The notes: generated from the sequence alone by a model not told the origin. A DNA stretch of 64,000 bases from Phylloscopus collybita (GCA_027886175.1 JAJNNQ010000129.1:4340001-4404000), one strand, 5' to 3'; positions 34,063 to 47,740 are shown, numbered from the stretch's first letter. Numbers and translations: made by a program.

Positions 34063-37000
34063 GATATTCTTACAAGTATATTGAGACCTCTTTGCAAACC
34101 CCTCGATTCTAGAGGGGTACCTCCAGAACTGAAAAAAAATGTAAGTGATTACAGGAGTTTCTATCTAAAGGCATTTTAAACTAAACCAGATGCTCTGCAG
34201 CTTGTAATGCCAAGGAACTTCAAGAGTGTCACTTGAAAGATGTTCTTTTTTTTCTATTATTTTTGGTATTCAGAAATACATATATTTGGATGAGTTATTT
34301 CTGTAAACCTCTCTTCTAAACTCTGTATCAAAAATTAACACATGCTCTCTGCCAAGTTCTGTGCAGTTTATCTGGAATAGTAGAGATACCCAGGTCAATC
34401 TGATAGCATTGTAATTAACAGGCATATTTTATCCAAAAATTTAGAATACCTCTTTACTACAGAAATCTCAGGGCTTTAATAATTTCAGTTTTTTTCCCCT
34501 CCAAGCACTATCCAGAGTGGTCTTCAAAAAACATGGATTCATAGGCAACTGAATATGACTTGATAAACTGGAGAGAGCTGCAGGTTTTTCATTTGTCTGT
34601 GAAAATGTTACTTGAGCTTACGAACACATTTCACAGCATGTTCTTACAGCAGAAATAGGGACTCTTTAAAAGCACTATTTCCCTGAAGTTTGAGATACTC
34701 TTTAATAGCACATTCACTCTTTTTCTGTTCTGGGGGTTTTCTTCCTGAGCCTATCTCTGACCAACCATCCCTACATCAAAGATGAGGGGGCTGGGTTGGA
34801 TTTTTTGTACGTTTGTTGTTTTGCGTGTTGTGTTCATCTGGGGGTTTGGGGTTTTTTGAGGGGGTTGTGTTTGGTTGGTTGTTTTTATTCTTCGCTCTTT
34901 TTTCGCAAAGATTTAGCATCAAACTGTAATAATGATCTGATCAGCTCTACACTGTCTCAAGGTCCCCTTCAGACATTCTGCTCCTTCTCTTCTATTTTTC
35001 CCCCTACCTCCCCAGAATGCTGTGAATTCAAACATTACGCCATTTTTCAGTTTCATCACTGGTTCAAGTGTTTAATATCTTTTATGATCTGTGTCTGTTG
35101 TTTTATTATCTCATCTTTTTATGTCAGAAGCTTTGTTTGAGGATCAAACTTTTACCCATCAGTAGTTGATTATTACTACTTATATATGTACGTCTTAAAT
35201 ATTTCCATTGTCTCTCAAAAGAATTTACAGTACTATAAAACTTGTGGATTTTAAAAATCATGTAGATTATATTTTGTTCTACCTCTGAATTTTTATATTT
35301 TTATGTGGTGGGTGGAAGGATATAATAAATCCTTCTAGGCAGAAACAGCTGGTTCTTCTAACATGTACCTTTACACCTACTGCAACTCTCATCCAATGTG
35401 CTGTTGTTTTTTAATATCCCACTAGCACAACAACACAGGAAGAAAAGCAATGCTATTGATACTGAAACTCTGCATTTCTCATACTGGCAAGAGATTTCAG
35501 TTTATTCTGCACATTCATCAGCAGTTCTCTCATTGTCATTACTTGGAAAGTACATACAGGGATGAGTGGTTATATTTTATGATTTCTAACTATCTCTTTA
35601 TGTTATAAATTCTTGTAACTCTTAAACATGCAGTTAGATGCTGTATAAATTTGATACTGCCCTTCTGTAATCAACTACAATATTGCTGTTGACTTCAGTC
35701 AGCAAGATGTGAGGCTCCAGGGAGAAAGACCCCTGCTCATGAGCACTTCAGGCACAGGTATCACTCCGGAGTGTTCTCCCTTCAGTACAAAAGCTGCTCA
35801 TACCCCATGTCCATGGTTAGAATTACTGTCTCTACTGTGTATGTTTTCAGAACATGCACAGAAGTCTCCTAATTCCCATTTTCAACAACATTTACAGCTT
35901 TAGAGTTTACAGCTCTTTACTGCCACCTAAGTGAACACTTTCATCCACAAAAACTAGTTAAATTAGCTCAGTCATGACTGGAAATGCACACTGGCTTTCT
36001 CTTTGCCTGGGATCATTTTGCCCATGTCCCTCACAACAAATTTTCATAGTCACAGAGGAAATGTAACAGAACACTAGAAATGCAACAAAATATAAACTGC
36101 CTTTCCTGTTTTTCTGCTTGTGTGCCTCACAAACATCTCCAGCAGAGCAGCCTATGGAACATTCCCATTGCACAGCCAGGAAAGATTCTGGTTTCTGTAA
36201 GCTGAGGAACAGGAAGGCTCCACCACAGCAGCGTCCATGTCTTGCCAACAAGCCACGATGCCCATTCTGTATCAGTCTTTGAATATTCACCACTAAACAC
36301 CACTAAACAGTTCAGCTGAACTGAACTGAATTTCACTGCCTTTCCCTCTCTCAGATTCCATCATGTTCAGATCCTGGTCTCACTTGTGTCTGAATCTTTC
36401 CACGGTGTTTTCCTGTGTCTTCCTGAAGGTCACAGACCAGTGAAAAGTTCCCAAAGATATTACATTGTTTATCCTCCCCCTTGCATCATCTCTTCTGAGA
36501 TGCTTATTTAGTCTTTAATTTCTGAAAGAACTGCCACGCAGTGTTAATATCTGGGATAAACCATCGGTTTCTATGAATCAATGCCAAAAAATAACCTTAT
36601 GACCTTAATTTCAGGGCCATTCCTTCTGCAGAAAGATTTATCCCAGTGCCTGTAATATTTTTCCCATACGCCTGACACATTGTGAAGGAAATGCGGATGC
36701 AGAAAAAACAGACAACCCCCCAAACAAACAAACAAACAAACACCCCCAACAAACAAAAGAAAACCAAAACAAAAACCAACAACCAATCCAAACCCAATGT
36801 GAATTACCTTAAAACATCTAGGAATCTCCTGTGATAGTATTATTTAACTGCACATCTCTCTGCATTTAAAAAAATATTTGTTATTGAGGTAGCACAGTCC
36901 TTTACAAGGAGCCAACTTCATTGCTGTGTTAGCATTTAGAAAAGGAAGCATTGCCTCTGTTAGACTTTTGGGAAGTTTACTTTCCAGTCCATTTGACCAT

Positions 37001-39353
37001 CAATTAAAATTACACTGCCAGGCTGAATTTCTCTCTGTGGCAAAAAGCCCCCTCAAAAGCTAACTCCAGTCTTCCTTGTAATTCTCAGACATGTATGTAA
37101 AGAGAAAATCACTGAAGCATTTACAAATCGGGTCACAGCCTGAAAATCCAAAAAGCAATATATGCTGCTGTCCACAAGGACAGAGAAACAGTAAAACTGA
37201 TACAACTCCAGAATTGATTTTATTTTCTAGAATTAAACGAATCAAAGAGAACTGATTTATTTTTCATTCATATAAAGATGAAGCTGAACAACAAAGGAAA
37301 ACTGCTAAAATGAAAGGTGAAGTGGGATAGGGAAGGGACAAGTCAAACCCACAAAGTTTTGCATAACAATGATAGAGAGAATAGGAAAACAGTAGATTTG
37401 TTGGGGTTTTTCATGTTCTTTTCTTTTTTTGAGTCGGAGATGAAGAGATCTTTTTTCCGTGTGTCGTTTTTGTTAATAATACATCGAACCTTGTAAGAGA
37501 ACAAAGAGAACAGCTGATTCAAGTGAGCAAGGAAGCTAGACTTCCTAAAAAGAAGGATTAACTGGAAAATCACAACGAGAAAAAAGTGAAGAAAGATCCT
37601 CTTTCCTCTGTGGGACCCTGCACTTCCACAGGCTCCAAGCCAAGCCGGAGGTGCAGCACCGTACAGATCACCACCACGGGACAGAGCAGCTCCAAGGAAG
37701 CACCCTGAGGTCCAGCCTTGGTGCTCAAAACAATTCCAACACAACAGTAATCCTTACACAGTGTTAGGAAATGATGGAATATGTACAGCTCCCAACAGGT
37801 GGAAGGTTCATATTTACACTCAGATTCTTATCTTGAGCCAGATAAAAGCCCACTAAGTCATGGAGTTTCCTGGCTGTCAGCAGATGAGGCTCCAGGCATT
37901 CAGATTTGATGTGTGAGACACCTGAGGGATGCTCTCAGCCCCAGCTGCATCTCAGCCTGCATAACTGCCTGAAACTCCCACTAGCTCCAGGGATAGCTTC
38001 GTCCTGGTGAGACTAAGTAACCACTGGGGGCTTGAGCACAGTTCTGTGCACTTCCACACACCCTCAACAGCCCTGAGAGCAGGAATGCAGGCACCACTGA
38101 GATACCATCTCCTTGCTGCCAGGTCTTGCTCTTTGCCACTGGCCATGCACCTGCACCTACCAACATCTGCTCCAAAGCTGAAAGCGTGGGAGCCATGTAA
38201 ATATATTAAAGGTACAAGAAAAAAACCTGGGACCGAAGCCACACGGACGTGCTTCCTTATCACAACCAACAGAGGAGAACTGCTGACATGTCATTTTATT
38301 GAAACTGTAGAGCTGCACAGTATTTGTTCTCTTGCACATTTCAAGAACTTTAATTCCTCTTACTACAGCTATGACACTCCTGCCACTAATAACTCACAAC
38401 TGGCTGTAGGTAGCAGAGGAGTAGAGATCCTAACCTCCTTTTTCATCATAGAAATATCAGAAATATTACTTCCAGCTCCAAATATCCCAGCCACTCTAAG
38501 CAGCAACTAAAAGCAATTAGCATTTCATTATGAAATCATAAAACAGCACAACTATTCTTTTCCTGACCTAACAGACAGAGATAGATCTGCTATGCCATGC
38601 AAAAACAATTGGCAGTAGTTCCCTGAGTTTAGAAAGCAGATGGGTAACACGTACCTCTCTTCCCCACAGCAACACAGCCCCTTTTACATCCAAAACTGAA
38701 CACATGCCTTGAACTATGGGGCACTGCTCTGCATCCCCAAGTTAAATCCACTTATAAAGGGAAAGGAAAGGCAAGAGTTTCCATCCCAGCCTGATGGGGG
38801 CAATGGGCACAGAAACCTGGCTGGTCTTGCACAGTCACATGTCTCTCCTCTCCTAGAGGCACATTCCAAGCTGCAAGGGTAAGATGTACACTTACTTAAA
38901 TAAATTAACAGTTCTGCACCCTTTGTTCTCAGTCTCCAAGGTTACCACTGGTGCTTTGCATGAATGCTACTGTTTATTTCCTTTCCTTTCCTTCTTGTTT
39001 ACTTGTTTAGAGCACGGGAAAACACAGACACTAAAACCCCCTTCATTACAGATATGTGCCGTTTCAGATGAGGACAGAAGGTTAGGTGCCAGTGACAAAT
39101 TTGTCAAATATGTTCCATCTCAGCACAATCTGTGAAAAGGGCTCAGAGAAAGCTACCTGGTTTGGGGCAGCTGATGTTTATGGCTCTAATACAGTCCTGG
39201 ATCACAAAACCCTGCTTTTCACACACAGCCTGGAGGAACAAGCAGCAAGAGATGTGTGGGGAATGCAGAAAGGGAAACAGAACTCCCATGCTTTGAAAAA
39301 GGTAAGATCTGCAATTAAAACAATGCCCCAGATAACATTTAGCTTCAAGTGAG
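34063..39353. other. Unannotated single-copy DNA
   Basis: A 5.3-kb stretch with no recognised gene or transposon. Frames reach 167 codons (38007-38510) without a domain. A small repeat at 36286-36330 (CACCACTAAA twice, then a palindromic GTTCAGCTGAAC and TGAACTGAACTGAA) and a CAAA-rich tract at 36716 stand out. Confidence 0.45.
36716..36795. repeat. CAAA-rich low-complexity tract
   Basis: Repeats of CAAA and close variants (CAAACAAACAAACAAA, AACCAAAACAAAAACC). The 66- and 71-codon minus-strand frames over it are Phe/Val/Cys-rich artefacts. Confidence 0.8.
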
Positions 39354-39690
39354 CCTTATCACTGCCTACAACTGCCTGAGAGGTGGCTGCAGTCAGCTGG
39401 GGGTTGGTGTCTTTCTCCTGGCAGCAAGGGACAGAAGGAGAGGACACAGTCTCAAGCTGCCCCAAGGGAAATACAGGTTGGATATTAGGAAAAGGTTTCA
39501 TACAGAAAGGGTGATGAAGTACTGGAATGTTCTGCCCAAGGAGGTGGTGGAGTCACCATCCCTGGATGTGTTTAAGAAAAGCCTGGATGTGGCACTTGGT
39601 GCCATGGTCTAGTTGAGGTGTTAGAGCATGGGTTGGACTCGATGGTCTTGGAGATTTCTTCCAACATTCCGTGACTGTATCAGTATCTGT
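39354..39690 (+). mobile_element. CR1 LINE 3' fragment
   Basis: It matches 44130-44450 closely (CTTATCACTGCCTACAACTG, GGTTGGTGTCTTTCTCCTGG, GGAGTCACCATCCCTGGATG, TTGGACTCGATGGTCTTGG). It is the last part of the CR1 reverse-transcriptase ORF plus the short 3' UTR. An 87-codon frame (39349-39612) shows the conserved end of the ORF. It is truncated at the 5' side and its ATTCTGTG tail has decayed. Confidence 0.92.
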
Positions 39691-42600
39691 ACATCAAAAA
39701 GAAGTAAGGGCTGCTCTAAGAACTTAGACTATTATTAAAAATCTTTGTATTTACACTAACAGTGTTAAATGAAGCTTAAAAACTTTCCTATTGCTGGAGA
39801 AAAATCCCATTTTGGAAATAAAAATCCATTAAGTCCTTAAAGTTCTTTTGCAGTAATGGCTTTAATATTTTTGAGCCACAGGGGTAAAGGCAGGAACATG
39901 CATTTACTCTAACTGGGTTTTGGGCCAAAAGTACAACTAATGAGACCTGCAATTCCCTTGATTTTACCTGAACCACAGTTTTATTAACATACCTGCTAAG
40001 CTACTTGGTATGTGGAGCCCAATCCACACAAAGGAGATGTGTTTCAAACCTCAAGATACACTCAAGCATTCTAGAGAGCTTCCTGTAGGACAGCATAAGC
40101 ATTTGAAATATTTGAAGCTAGATTCAAAAGAGGGTGCCTTGCAAAAACACTATAAATATCAAGTCTCCTGTCTATATTAACAATTTCTCATCTATCAGAA
40201 GTATGAAGTGGAGAAGCTGTGAACAAATGTTTCAATGGGTAAGTAAAACATTCTTTGTTGTAACATATGACTCATAAAGATGGTATAAATACTCTTGAAA
40301 ACATTGTGGTTTGAAGTGAAGATACTTCAGGAAGAAAAAAAAAGGTTATTAGTTAAGGAACAAAATATGACTCAGAGGAGCCAGGTGGGAAAAGAGACTG
40401 GAAGGCAAAGGCAGGACTACAATAATCAGTTTTCCCAGGTGCACTGACAAGCAGAAGGTTACTGAAGAGAAATTTCATGCTAACCAGAACCTGGTTTACT
40501 CTTCTTTTTGCTAATGCAAACTCCAGCCCTTTGCCTTGCTGGATCCCATCTGTTGTCATCCTTGACAGTGCTCTCAGGTGACCACAAAAAGCCATAAAGC
40601 ACAGGGGCAAATGAACCCCCAATAAAAATGTGCATGTACCCTTCAGGTCCATGCTGCTCAGGCAATCTGAACTCCTGGATTTCAGACTGATTTTTCACCA
40701 ACTGAAGTGATAATGAGGACTGGCACAGCCTAGGTGTCCCAATGAGCTGTTTCCTGAATGTAAGGCAGAACCTTTACAGGAAAAAGGACAGCCAGCAGGG
40801 AACAGCTTGACACCCCAATGACTCTGATCTGTCATACCCTGTAGTGGCAAGTCTCCAAAATCCCTCATGGACCTCCCATGTTTTCAAAGAAAGGAAGGCT
40901 GTTACCAAGACAGAAGTTCATATTCTTCATAACCCTCATTCTGAAGCTCACCAGGTAAATGTGGAAACTTCCCTTTATCTATTGGATAGTACTTTTCAGA
41001 ATGCCATTAATTTTACATATGCTATCAATTACATCAAGCACCAGGAAAAAATGCTTTACACAAAAGTATGGGAGGGCAGGAATATGGCTATTCCTTAAAG
41101 AAAATAAAAATGATACAAGAGGATGATGGAGAAATTCAATTTTTCTGAAAGCACAGGTGAAAGAAAGTACCTTTCTCACTCTGCACCAAAAACCATGTCT
41201 GAAAACACATGCAAAAGATGCTATATTCATTGTCTATTAATATAAAACACATGTACAATACTCCTAAGGCCTCCTCTTAAAAATGTCTATCCCAGTAAAC
41301 TGATGACAATTAAGATTATTAATTACATTCGTCATGACAGATATTTGTTAACATAGTAATCAGGCTGTAGAAGTACCACTAAAACACCATCTAACAGTAC
41401 TGGAACTAAACAAACAAACTGAAGTGGTTCCCTTTTGTTGAGGATTTACTAACTTTTATGCTGTGTATTTCGTAATAATTTTATTACCAAGGATATTTAG
41501 GAAAACCAAAGGGTTTTCAAATCAACATGCACATCTAAGCCAAATGTACATGTTCAATCCATTATTTAAATGCTTAGGTCTGTCTCAGGCAAGAGAGCAC
41601 ATATGCTGCTCTAAACAGGCCCAAGAGGTTTTTGTTAACTCAAAAGAAGTTTAAGAAATACAACTACAACTACATACTTCACTGTCTGGGAATTGGGGCT
41701 CAGTTTGATTTCAAATGCAAAAAAAAAATCAATGTATCATCTGTTCAGTGTGGAGGAAAGATGTGACATTCTAAGTGTAGTGAAAAAATTTTTAATTTTA
41801 TAATTTGCCGTTCTAACTTGAATATAAAAGCAGTCTGTTTTTACAGGTCGAGAATGCCAGTAAACCTTCCTTCAGCTTTTTTACAAAACAGTGGCTTTTT
41901 GCCAAGCTGCACTGGTGTTTTGCTCTCTCACACTACCATAGGGACAGGGCTATCAAAGTCCTCCTCAACACCCAGAGGATACCCTGGCAGGGAAGTGGAA
42001 CTGCAGGCCTATAGAATGCCTCTGCATGCAGTCTGACATTGCTTTCCAAAAAAAATCAGTTCTGGAAAATGACATGAAAAACCAAGGAAAACCAAGCATT
42101 TCAGAATCCCTGAGAGGTACCTTATGTCTATCACATTGATTTTATCATATTGTTTTGGCACTTTCTTCCATGTGCTCTGAGAATCTCAGGTATTGACAGC
42201 ATGGCTCCTTTACCACAGAAAGTTCACAAAAAAGGACCAGCATGCTTCACGTCATTCTAGGAGGCAAAAATTATCATGAACGTTTGTATAAAATGCTTTC
42301 AGAGTGAAAACTGCTGTAATACAGGATATTTGATCATCATAAAAAAAAAATAAAAAATAACCAGTTTTGTCTGACTTGTGTCTTGGTTCAGGAAAAGGAC
42401 ACCCTGAGTTTTTTAGGATTCTCCTCAACATGGTGGTGTCTATCTCAGAATTTACAAGAAATTCTCATAATTGGTCTCCTCGTGGATTTCTCCCCTTCCA
42501 AAGACAACCTCAATAACCCATGACTGACTCACTAAGATCTAACTCACCATCATTATTGGTATTTCTACATTTGATGCTACCAGAGGCTGAAAAACTAAGC

Positions 42601-43502
42601 TATAACGGGATGTTACCACAGAGCAGAATTTATATTTTCTGTTGTTGGCATGCTTAGAATGTAGCAGGACATGGATAATTTCCTCTGTTTATCCATTTAT
42701 CCTGAATTTGTGTTATGCCGAATGTAATTTCTACTTATCCTCAACTGCACTCAATACTGCACAGTTTTATTAAAAATTGCATATTGTTACAACAAGTGCA
42801 TAAGATACTTTCAGTCAGTATGTGTGACTTTCTTACACACACTCTTAAAATTCCAGTTATCCAAAGCTAAGCTTTACTCATGGTACACTCTAAAAACTGT
42901 AGGGACAGATTTTGCACTCTTAGGAAAGCCAATTTCCAATGAAAATCACCAGTACAGAACAAATAATTCCAAAGAGCAGAATGTCCCCTTACACAAAGCA
43001 ATGCTGCTTCACAACATCCTTACTAGGTTTAGATACCTGGAGACACTCATTTCACTTTCTGATTCTTCCCTCAGAAGTGTTCATAATGCATGAGATTGAC
43101 TTTACACAGGTTCACACAGACAGGGAGTGACTGCCTGTGCAAGTGGCTTATCTTTGAAGAGTTGTTTAATAATTGAAGCCTTCACTTTTGCAGTCACACA
43201 CCTCATAATTCAGTTCAAGATTTTATGCATGAAAACCTCTGCTTCCTTCTTGCTCAGCTCAAAGCCAATGTCCCTGCAGGCCAGAACAGGGTGCTTTACC
43301 ACATCAGTCTGGGACACATTTACAGCTGAGGGAAATCAATCTTTCCATCCAGGGAACGTGTATCCCTGTCATTGCTTCTCCTACAGACCATACGTGGACA
43401 CTCGAAAATGCAAGGCTAAGAATTTTTCCCCAACTCACTGGGCCAAGCCTCAAACACAAAAGGCTCAGCTTACTTTTCCCTTTTTTTTTTTTTTTCAAAT
43501 GC
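39691..43502. other. Unannotated single-copy DNA
   Basis: No recognised gene or repeat in 3.8 kb. Frames reach 143 codons (43127-43558), of which the last part is CR1. A T-run lies at about 43482-43496, directly before the CR1. Confidence 0.45.
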
Positions 43503-44465
43503 CATGTCCCTCAAGGGTCTGTGCTGGGGCCAGCTCTGCTCAGTGTGTTCATGGATGACAGGGATGAGGGCATTGAGTCCTCCATCAGTAAATTTGCAGA
43601 TGACACCAAGCTGGGAGTGTGTGTCCATCTGTTGGAAGGGAGGGGGCTCTGCAGAGAGACCTGGAATGGTTGGATGGGTGGGCAGAGTCCAAAGGGATGA
43701 AGCTGAATAAGGCCAAGTGCCCAGTCCTGCACTTTGGCCACAAGAACCCCCAGCAATGCTCCAGGCTGGGGACAGGGTGGCCGGGCAGTGCCCAGGCAGA
43801 AAGGGACCTGGGGGTGCTGGGGACAGCAGCTGAACACGAGCCAGCAGTGTGCCCTGGGGGCCAAGAAGGCCAAGGGCACCGTGCCTGGATCAGGAATGGT
43901 GTGGCCAGCAGGAGCAGGGAGGTCATTCTGCCCCTGCCCTGGGCACTGCTGAGGCCACACCTGCAGTGCTGTGTCCAGCTCTGGCCCCTCAGTCCAGGAG
44001 GGACCTTGAGACGCTGGAGCGCGGCCAGAGGAGGCAGCGAGGCTGCTGAGGGGCTGGGAACAGGAGCCCTGTGAGGAACACTGAGGGAGCTGGGGGTGTT
44101 CAGCCTGGAGAAAAGGAGACTCAGGGGTGTCCTTATCACTGCCTACAACTGCCTGAGAGGTGGCTGCAGTCAGCTGGGGGTTGGTGTCTTTCTCCTGGCA
44201 GCAAGGGACAGAAGGAGAGGACACAGTCTCAAGGTGCACCAAGGGAAATACAGGTTGGATATTATGAAAGAGTTTTTCACAGAAAGAGTGATAAAGTATT
44301 GGAATGGCCTGCCTGGGGAAGTGGTGGAGTCACCATCCCTGGATGTGTTTAAGAAAAGCCTGGATGTGGCACTTGGTCTAGTTGAGGTGTTAGAGCATGG
44401 GTTGGACTCGATGATCTTGAAGGTCTCTTCCAACCTAGAAATTCTGTGATTCTGTGATTCTGTGA
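43503..44465 (+). mobile_element. CR1 LINE, 3' end with broken reverse-transcriptase ORF
   Basis: The longest CR1 in the window, about 960 bp. It starts in the palm domain of the ORF2 reverse transcriptase: the catalytic FADD box is at 43593-43604 in the context K-F-A-D-D-T-K-L-G. The frame soon breaks; the next block continues in other frames (43619-44074, with an A-S-R-S-R-E-V-I-L-P-L motif, then 44096-44449 with the C-terminal conserved block), so at least two frameshifts separate the pieces. The 3' UTR ends in an ATTCTGTG tandem (about 44440-44465), the CR1 hallmark. It is 5'-truncated and cannot encode a working protein. Confidence 0.95.
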
Positions 44466-45436
44466 AATTACAGCTGCCAATACTGGGTTTTCATACAGGT
44501 AACACCTGTAATTATCTAAAGCATGTTAGGAAATAATTACACGGAATTAAAAAAAAATTAATACAAGATGAGAAAAACTGGAACCACTATTTTCATTACA
44601 TAAAGAATTTATTTCAAAACATGTAAATAAGCTTATTAAAATTTTAACTAGCATAGAGAATGTAATGTTTCCTTTACAGTCCATAGCATAAATCTATTAA
44701 ATCTCTGAAACTACACCAAAAAACCATTGATGTTAATAAACTAAATAACTCAGTGACAGTAAGCAGAGTAAAATTCAAAACCAAACAGCAAACTAACTCT
44801 GAAAATCACAGAACCATGCAAATTATCGATGGTTTCAGTTTTTGATAAAAAGAAAAATTAAAGCTCATGTTTTTATTATCTGTTTTACTGAGAAAAACAA
44901 AAACTATTTCATTCTTTCTAAGCCATACCAAACATCTTGAGCAACAGGAGCTTTATTAGGCACAAATTGCCCCACAGCTCAGAGAAACAAACTTGTTACA
45001 GTTCATAATTCATTAACACAATTGGAATTCATTATTTTCAAGTATCATACCCTTACAGCTACATTGTTTTTAATAATTGTAAAGCCGTTTCAGTCTTTGT
45101 ACTGAGGGCTAAAATTTTTAATATCTGTAAAATAAAATAGAACTCCTATTCCTAAGTCAGGCACCTGTTACAGGTTGATTTGCTACAATTAACAAATCTG
45201 GATTCGACCAAGTGGAAGGGTTAATTCTGCAGAGGTCCATTTCTAAAAGGGTATCAGGACTCCCCTCCATTCCTTCACAGACTGAAGACATCAGAACTCC
45301 CAGTAAAGGCTCAGAAGGAAGTGAGTGGCATCCCTGAAGATGCAGCCAGAAAGCAACCCACACACTGCCTGGGCTCCTCCTAGGTCATGTTCACAGCCCA
45401 AACAGCAAAGGCATTACCCAAGTGATACAGGAGTTT
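44466..45436. other. Unannotated AT-rich DNA
   Basis: No gene or known repeat. The AT-rich part (44560-45130) is of even texture and could be slowly evolving, but I have no comparison to show it. Confidence 0.4.
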
Positions 45437-45441
45437 CTCAG

Positions 45442-46188
45442 TGTCTTGGGTTGTGGAACCAAAAATATGTATTCTATTTCATCTGCTGAAAGCAGTAGGG
45501 AAATGTTCTTCTTTATCTCTTGTAACTCTGGGAGGAGGGGGGCGGGTGCCTTCTGATAATGGGGCAGCTGTTAAACCAGGTGGGGCAGTGTTCCTGATCT
45601 CTTTTCACAATGGGCCATTAAGACTCCCCAAAGCAGTACATCCACAATACCCTCCCCAAACTATACCCTTCCCAAAGCAGCACATCCACATCCCAGTGTG
45701 AGATGCTCCACCCAGTGTGGGGAGCCAACCATTCCTACCTGGATAAAAACTGAGACACAGGAACACCAGGGATCTGGCTTCACCTGATTCCTGGAGGAAG
45801 ACTGGACCCTTCTCACCATCACTGGACCTTTTTTCCTACAGGATCATCTCTACTCCACCAGAACCACCTCTGCCACTCCAGGAGGACTCACTTTGGGACT
45901 GCTTCCAACACCCTGACCAACAGGGTGTCAGGTTGTAGCTCTGACTCTGTCAGGGTTCTCCAAAATTGTTGTTTGTTTGTTTGCTGGTTTGGTTGGGTGG
46001 TTTTGTTTTCTACTACATTTGTATTGTTAGTATTCCTAGTAAAGAACTGTTATTCCTATTCCCAAATCTTTGCCTGAAAGCCCTTAATTGCAAAATTATC
46101 ATTTGGCAGGGGTGAGGGGTTTACATTCCCCATTCTAAGGGAAACTCCAGCTTTCCCTGGCAGATACCTGTCTTTCCAAACCAAGACA
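45442..46188 (+). mobile_element. Solo LTR, ERVL-like, subfamily 1
   Basis: 747 bp from TGTCTTGGGTTGTGG to CTTTCCAAACCAAGACA, with perfect CTCAG duplications (45437-45441 and 46189-46193). It is the closest relative of 33297-34057 and carries the same internal duplication. The ACACCCTG/CAGGGTGT hairpin lies at 45908-45928. Confidence 0.93.
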
Positions 46189-46389
46189 CTCAGGATGCAC
46201 TAAACTCTCTCCAGGCTAGAGAGGAAGGCAAAACACCCAAACTTATTCTGATTGCATGCACAGCTACTTACTGGTAACCTGAGCAGAGCGAAAACAAGTG
46301 CCATGTCCAGCCTCAGCCCCTGCACTCCCAGCTCCCACCCAAAGGTCTGCGCACTGGCAGGAGGCCACGCCTGCAGAACCTCAGCACAG

Positions 46390-46575
46390 CAGATCCCCTG
46401 CCCAGAGAGGTTATGGACCCCTCACCCCTGGGAGTGTCCAAGACAAGGCTGGATGGGGCTAGCAGCAACCTGGTGTCAAGGAAAGAAGTCCCTGTCAAAG
46501 GAACAGGGGGGCAGAAAAGGATGATCTTTAAAATCCCTTCCAACCCAATCCATTCCACAACTCCTATTCTGGGAA
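46390..46575 (+). mobile_element. CR1 LINE 3' fragment
   Basis: It reads CTGCCCAGAGAGGTTATGGA, GGCTGGATGGGGCTAGCAGC, and GGATGATCTTTAAAATCCCTT followed by CCAACCCAATCCATTC, the standard last part of a CR1. A short fragment with a decayed tail. Confidence 0.88.
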
Positions 46576-46899
46576 AGACCTGCACAGCCCCTCCCAGCCT
46601 GTGAGGCTATGCACTAGGAGAAAAGAACTTGGAATTTGACAGGCTGGGCTAAGCCACACATCCTGCTGCTGCTCCATTAGCAGCACGAGGGTGAACGAGG
46701 TAAATCCAGGCCTGCTGGTTGATGAGGCAGGTGACAAAAGCAGACAAATGGAGTCAGCTACTCAACACCACCTTTGCCTTGGCCTTCTCTCAAAATGCCT
46801 CTGTACTTGGTTTCAAGAGGTTCAAAGAGAAGCTGAACGATCAGTAACATACAAGAAACTATTTGAGATTGATCCTTACAAATAATTGAAATCCAAAGT
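46576..46899. other. Unannotated spacer between CR1 pieces
   Basis: About 320 bp with no gene or repeat recognised. Confidence 0.4.
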
Positions 46900-47740
46900 C
46901 TCATTAGAGTGTACTGAGGAAACTGGGTGTGTTCCTTTAAGGCCACTCTCTGTCACTGTTAGAAATCCACGGAGACCAGAAGAAACACAACAGCTGGAGA
47001 AAGTGTCTTCAAAAATGTCAAAGGCCTGCGTGGGGAACAGGCTGGACAACCCAAGTGACTCAGAAAATGGCATGAGCCCTCCTGGAACACATTTTTGGGC
47101 ATACAGTGGATAAGGTGACTGGGAACAGTCAGCATAGATTTATTGAGGATAAATCAAACTCAACCAACCTGAGGATCTTCTTTGATAACCACATCTGTGG
47201 ATGAGGAAAGAGCATCAAATATCACTTCTTTTGATAGGCTTTCAACAACGTCTCCCGCAATTCTTGTTAGGTCATTACAGATGGATTGAAAGATCAGGAT
47301 CAGAGGGTGATGGTAATTAGGCTGCACTCTATCTTGATGCCTGTGACAAGCATGCACAGATCAATCCTGATATTCATCCTCCTCAACATCTTTATTGATG
47401 CCATGGAAGAGGTGACAGAACACACACTTTTCAAATCTGCCAAACACCAAAATGAGGGCAGCCGTCAATACACGTGAGGGCTGGGCTGCCATCAGGAAGA
47501 ATCTGTATAAGCTTGAGGAGCAGGCAGACAAAAGACCTTTCCCTCCATGAGAAAGCCCAGCAGTGCCCCAGGTTTCCCAGAGAGGTGGTTCTGTCTCCCT
47601 CCCTGCAGGTTCCAAGCTGTGACTGTATAAAACCTCAGGCAGCCTGGTGTGACCCCAGAGCCAACAGCCTCAAGCAAGGGGTTGGACTCCAGCCCTCCTG
47701 AGGTCTCTTCCAAGCCAAACCAGGCTGGGATCCTATCCCT
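46900..47740 (+). mobile_element. Old CR1 LINE fragment
   Basis: A diverged CR1. Recognisable parts in order are GGGAACAGTCAGCATAGATT with CAACCAACCTGAGG (47126-47170), a degraded AFDxVSR-type motif (GCTTTCAACAACGTCTCCCG, 47239), a degraded N-I-F-I-D-A block before the FADD region (about 47383-47410), and the 3' end GGTTGGACTCCAGCCCTCCTGAGG (47680-47703). The FADD box itself is lost. It is more diverged than the copy at 43503, so probably an older subfamily. The left edge is approximate. Confidence 0.8.

Noticed and set aside
38007..38510. 167-codon open frame as a possible exon
   Set aside because: No recognisable domain, no consistent splice context, and overlapping frames on the other strand.
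43511..44242. 243-codon minus-strand frame
   Set aside because: It is antisense to the CR1 reverse-transcriptase region and has no meaning of its own.
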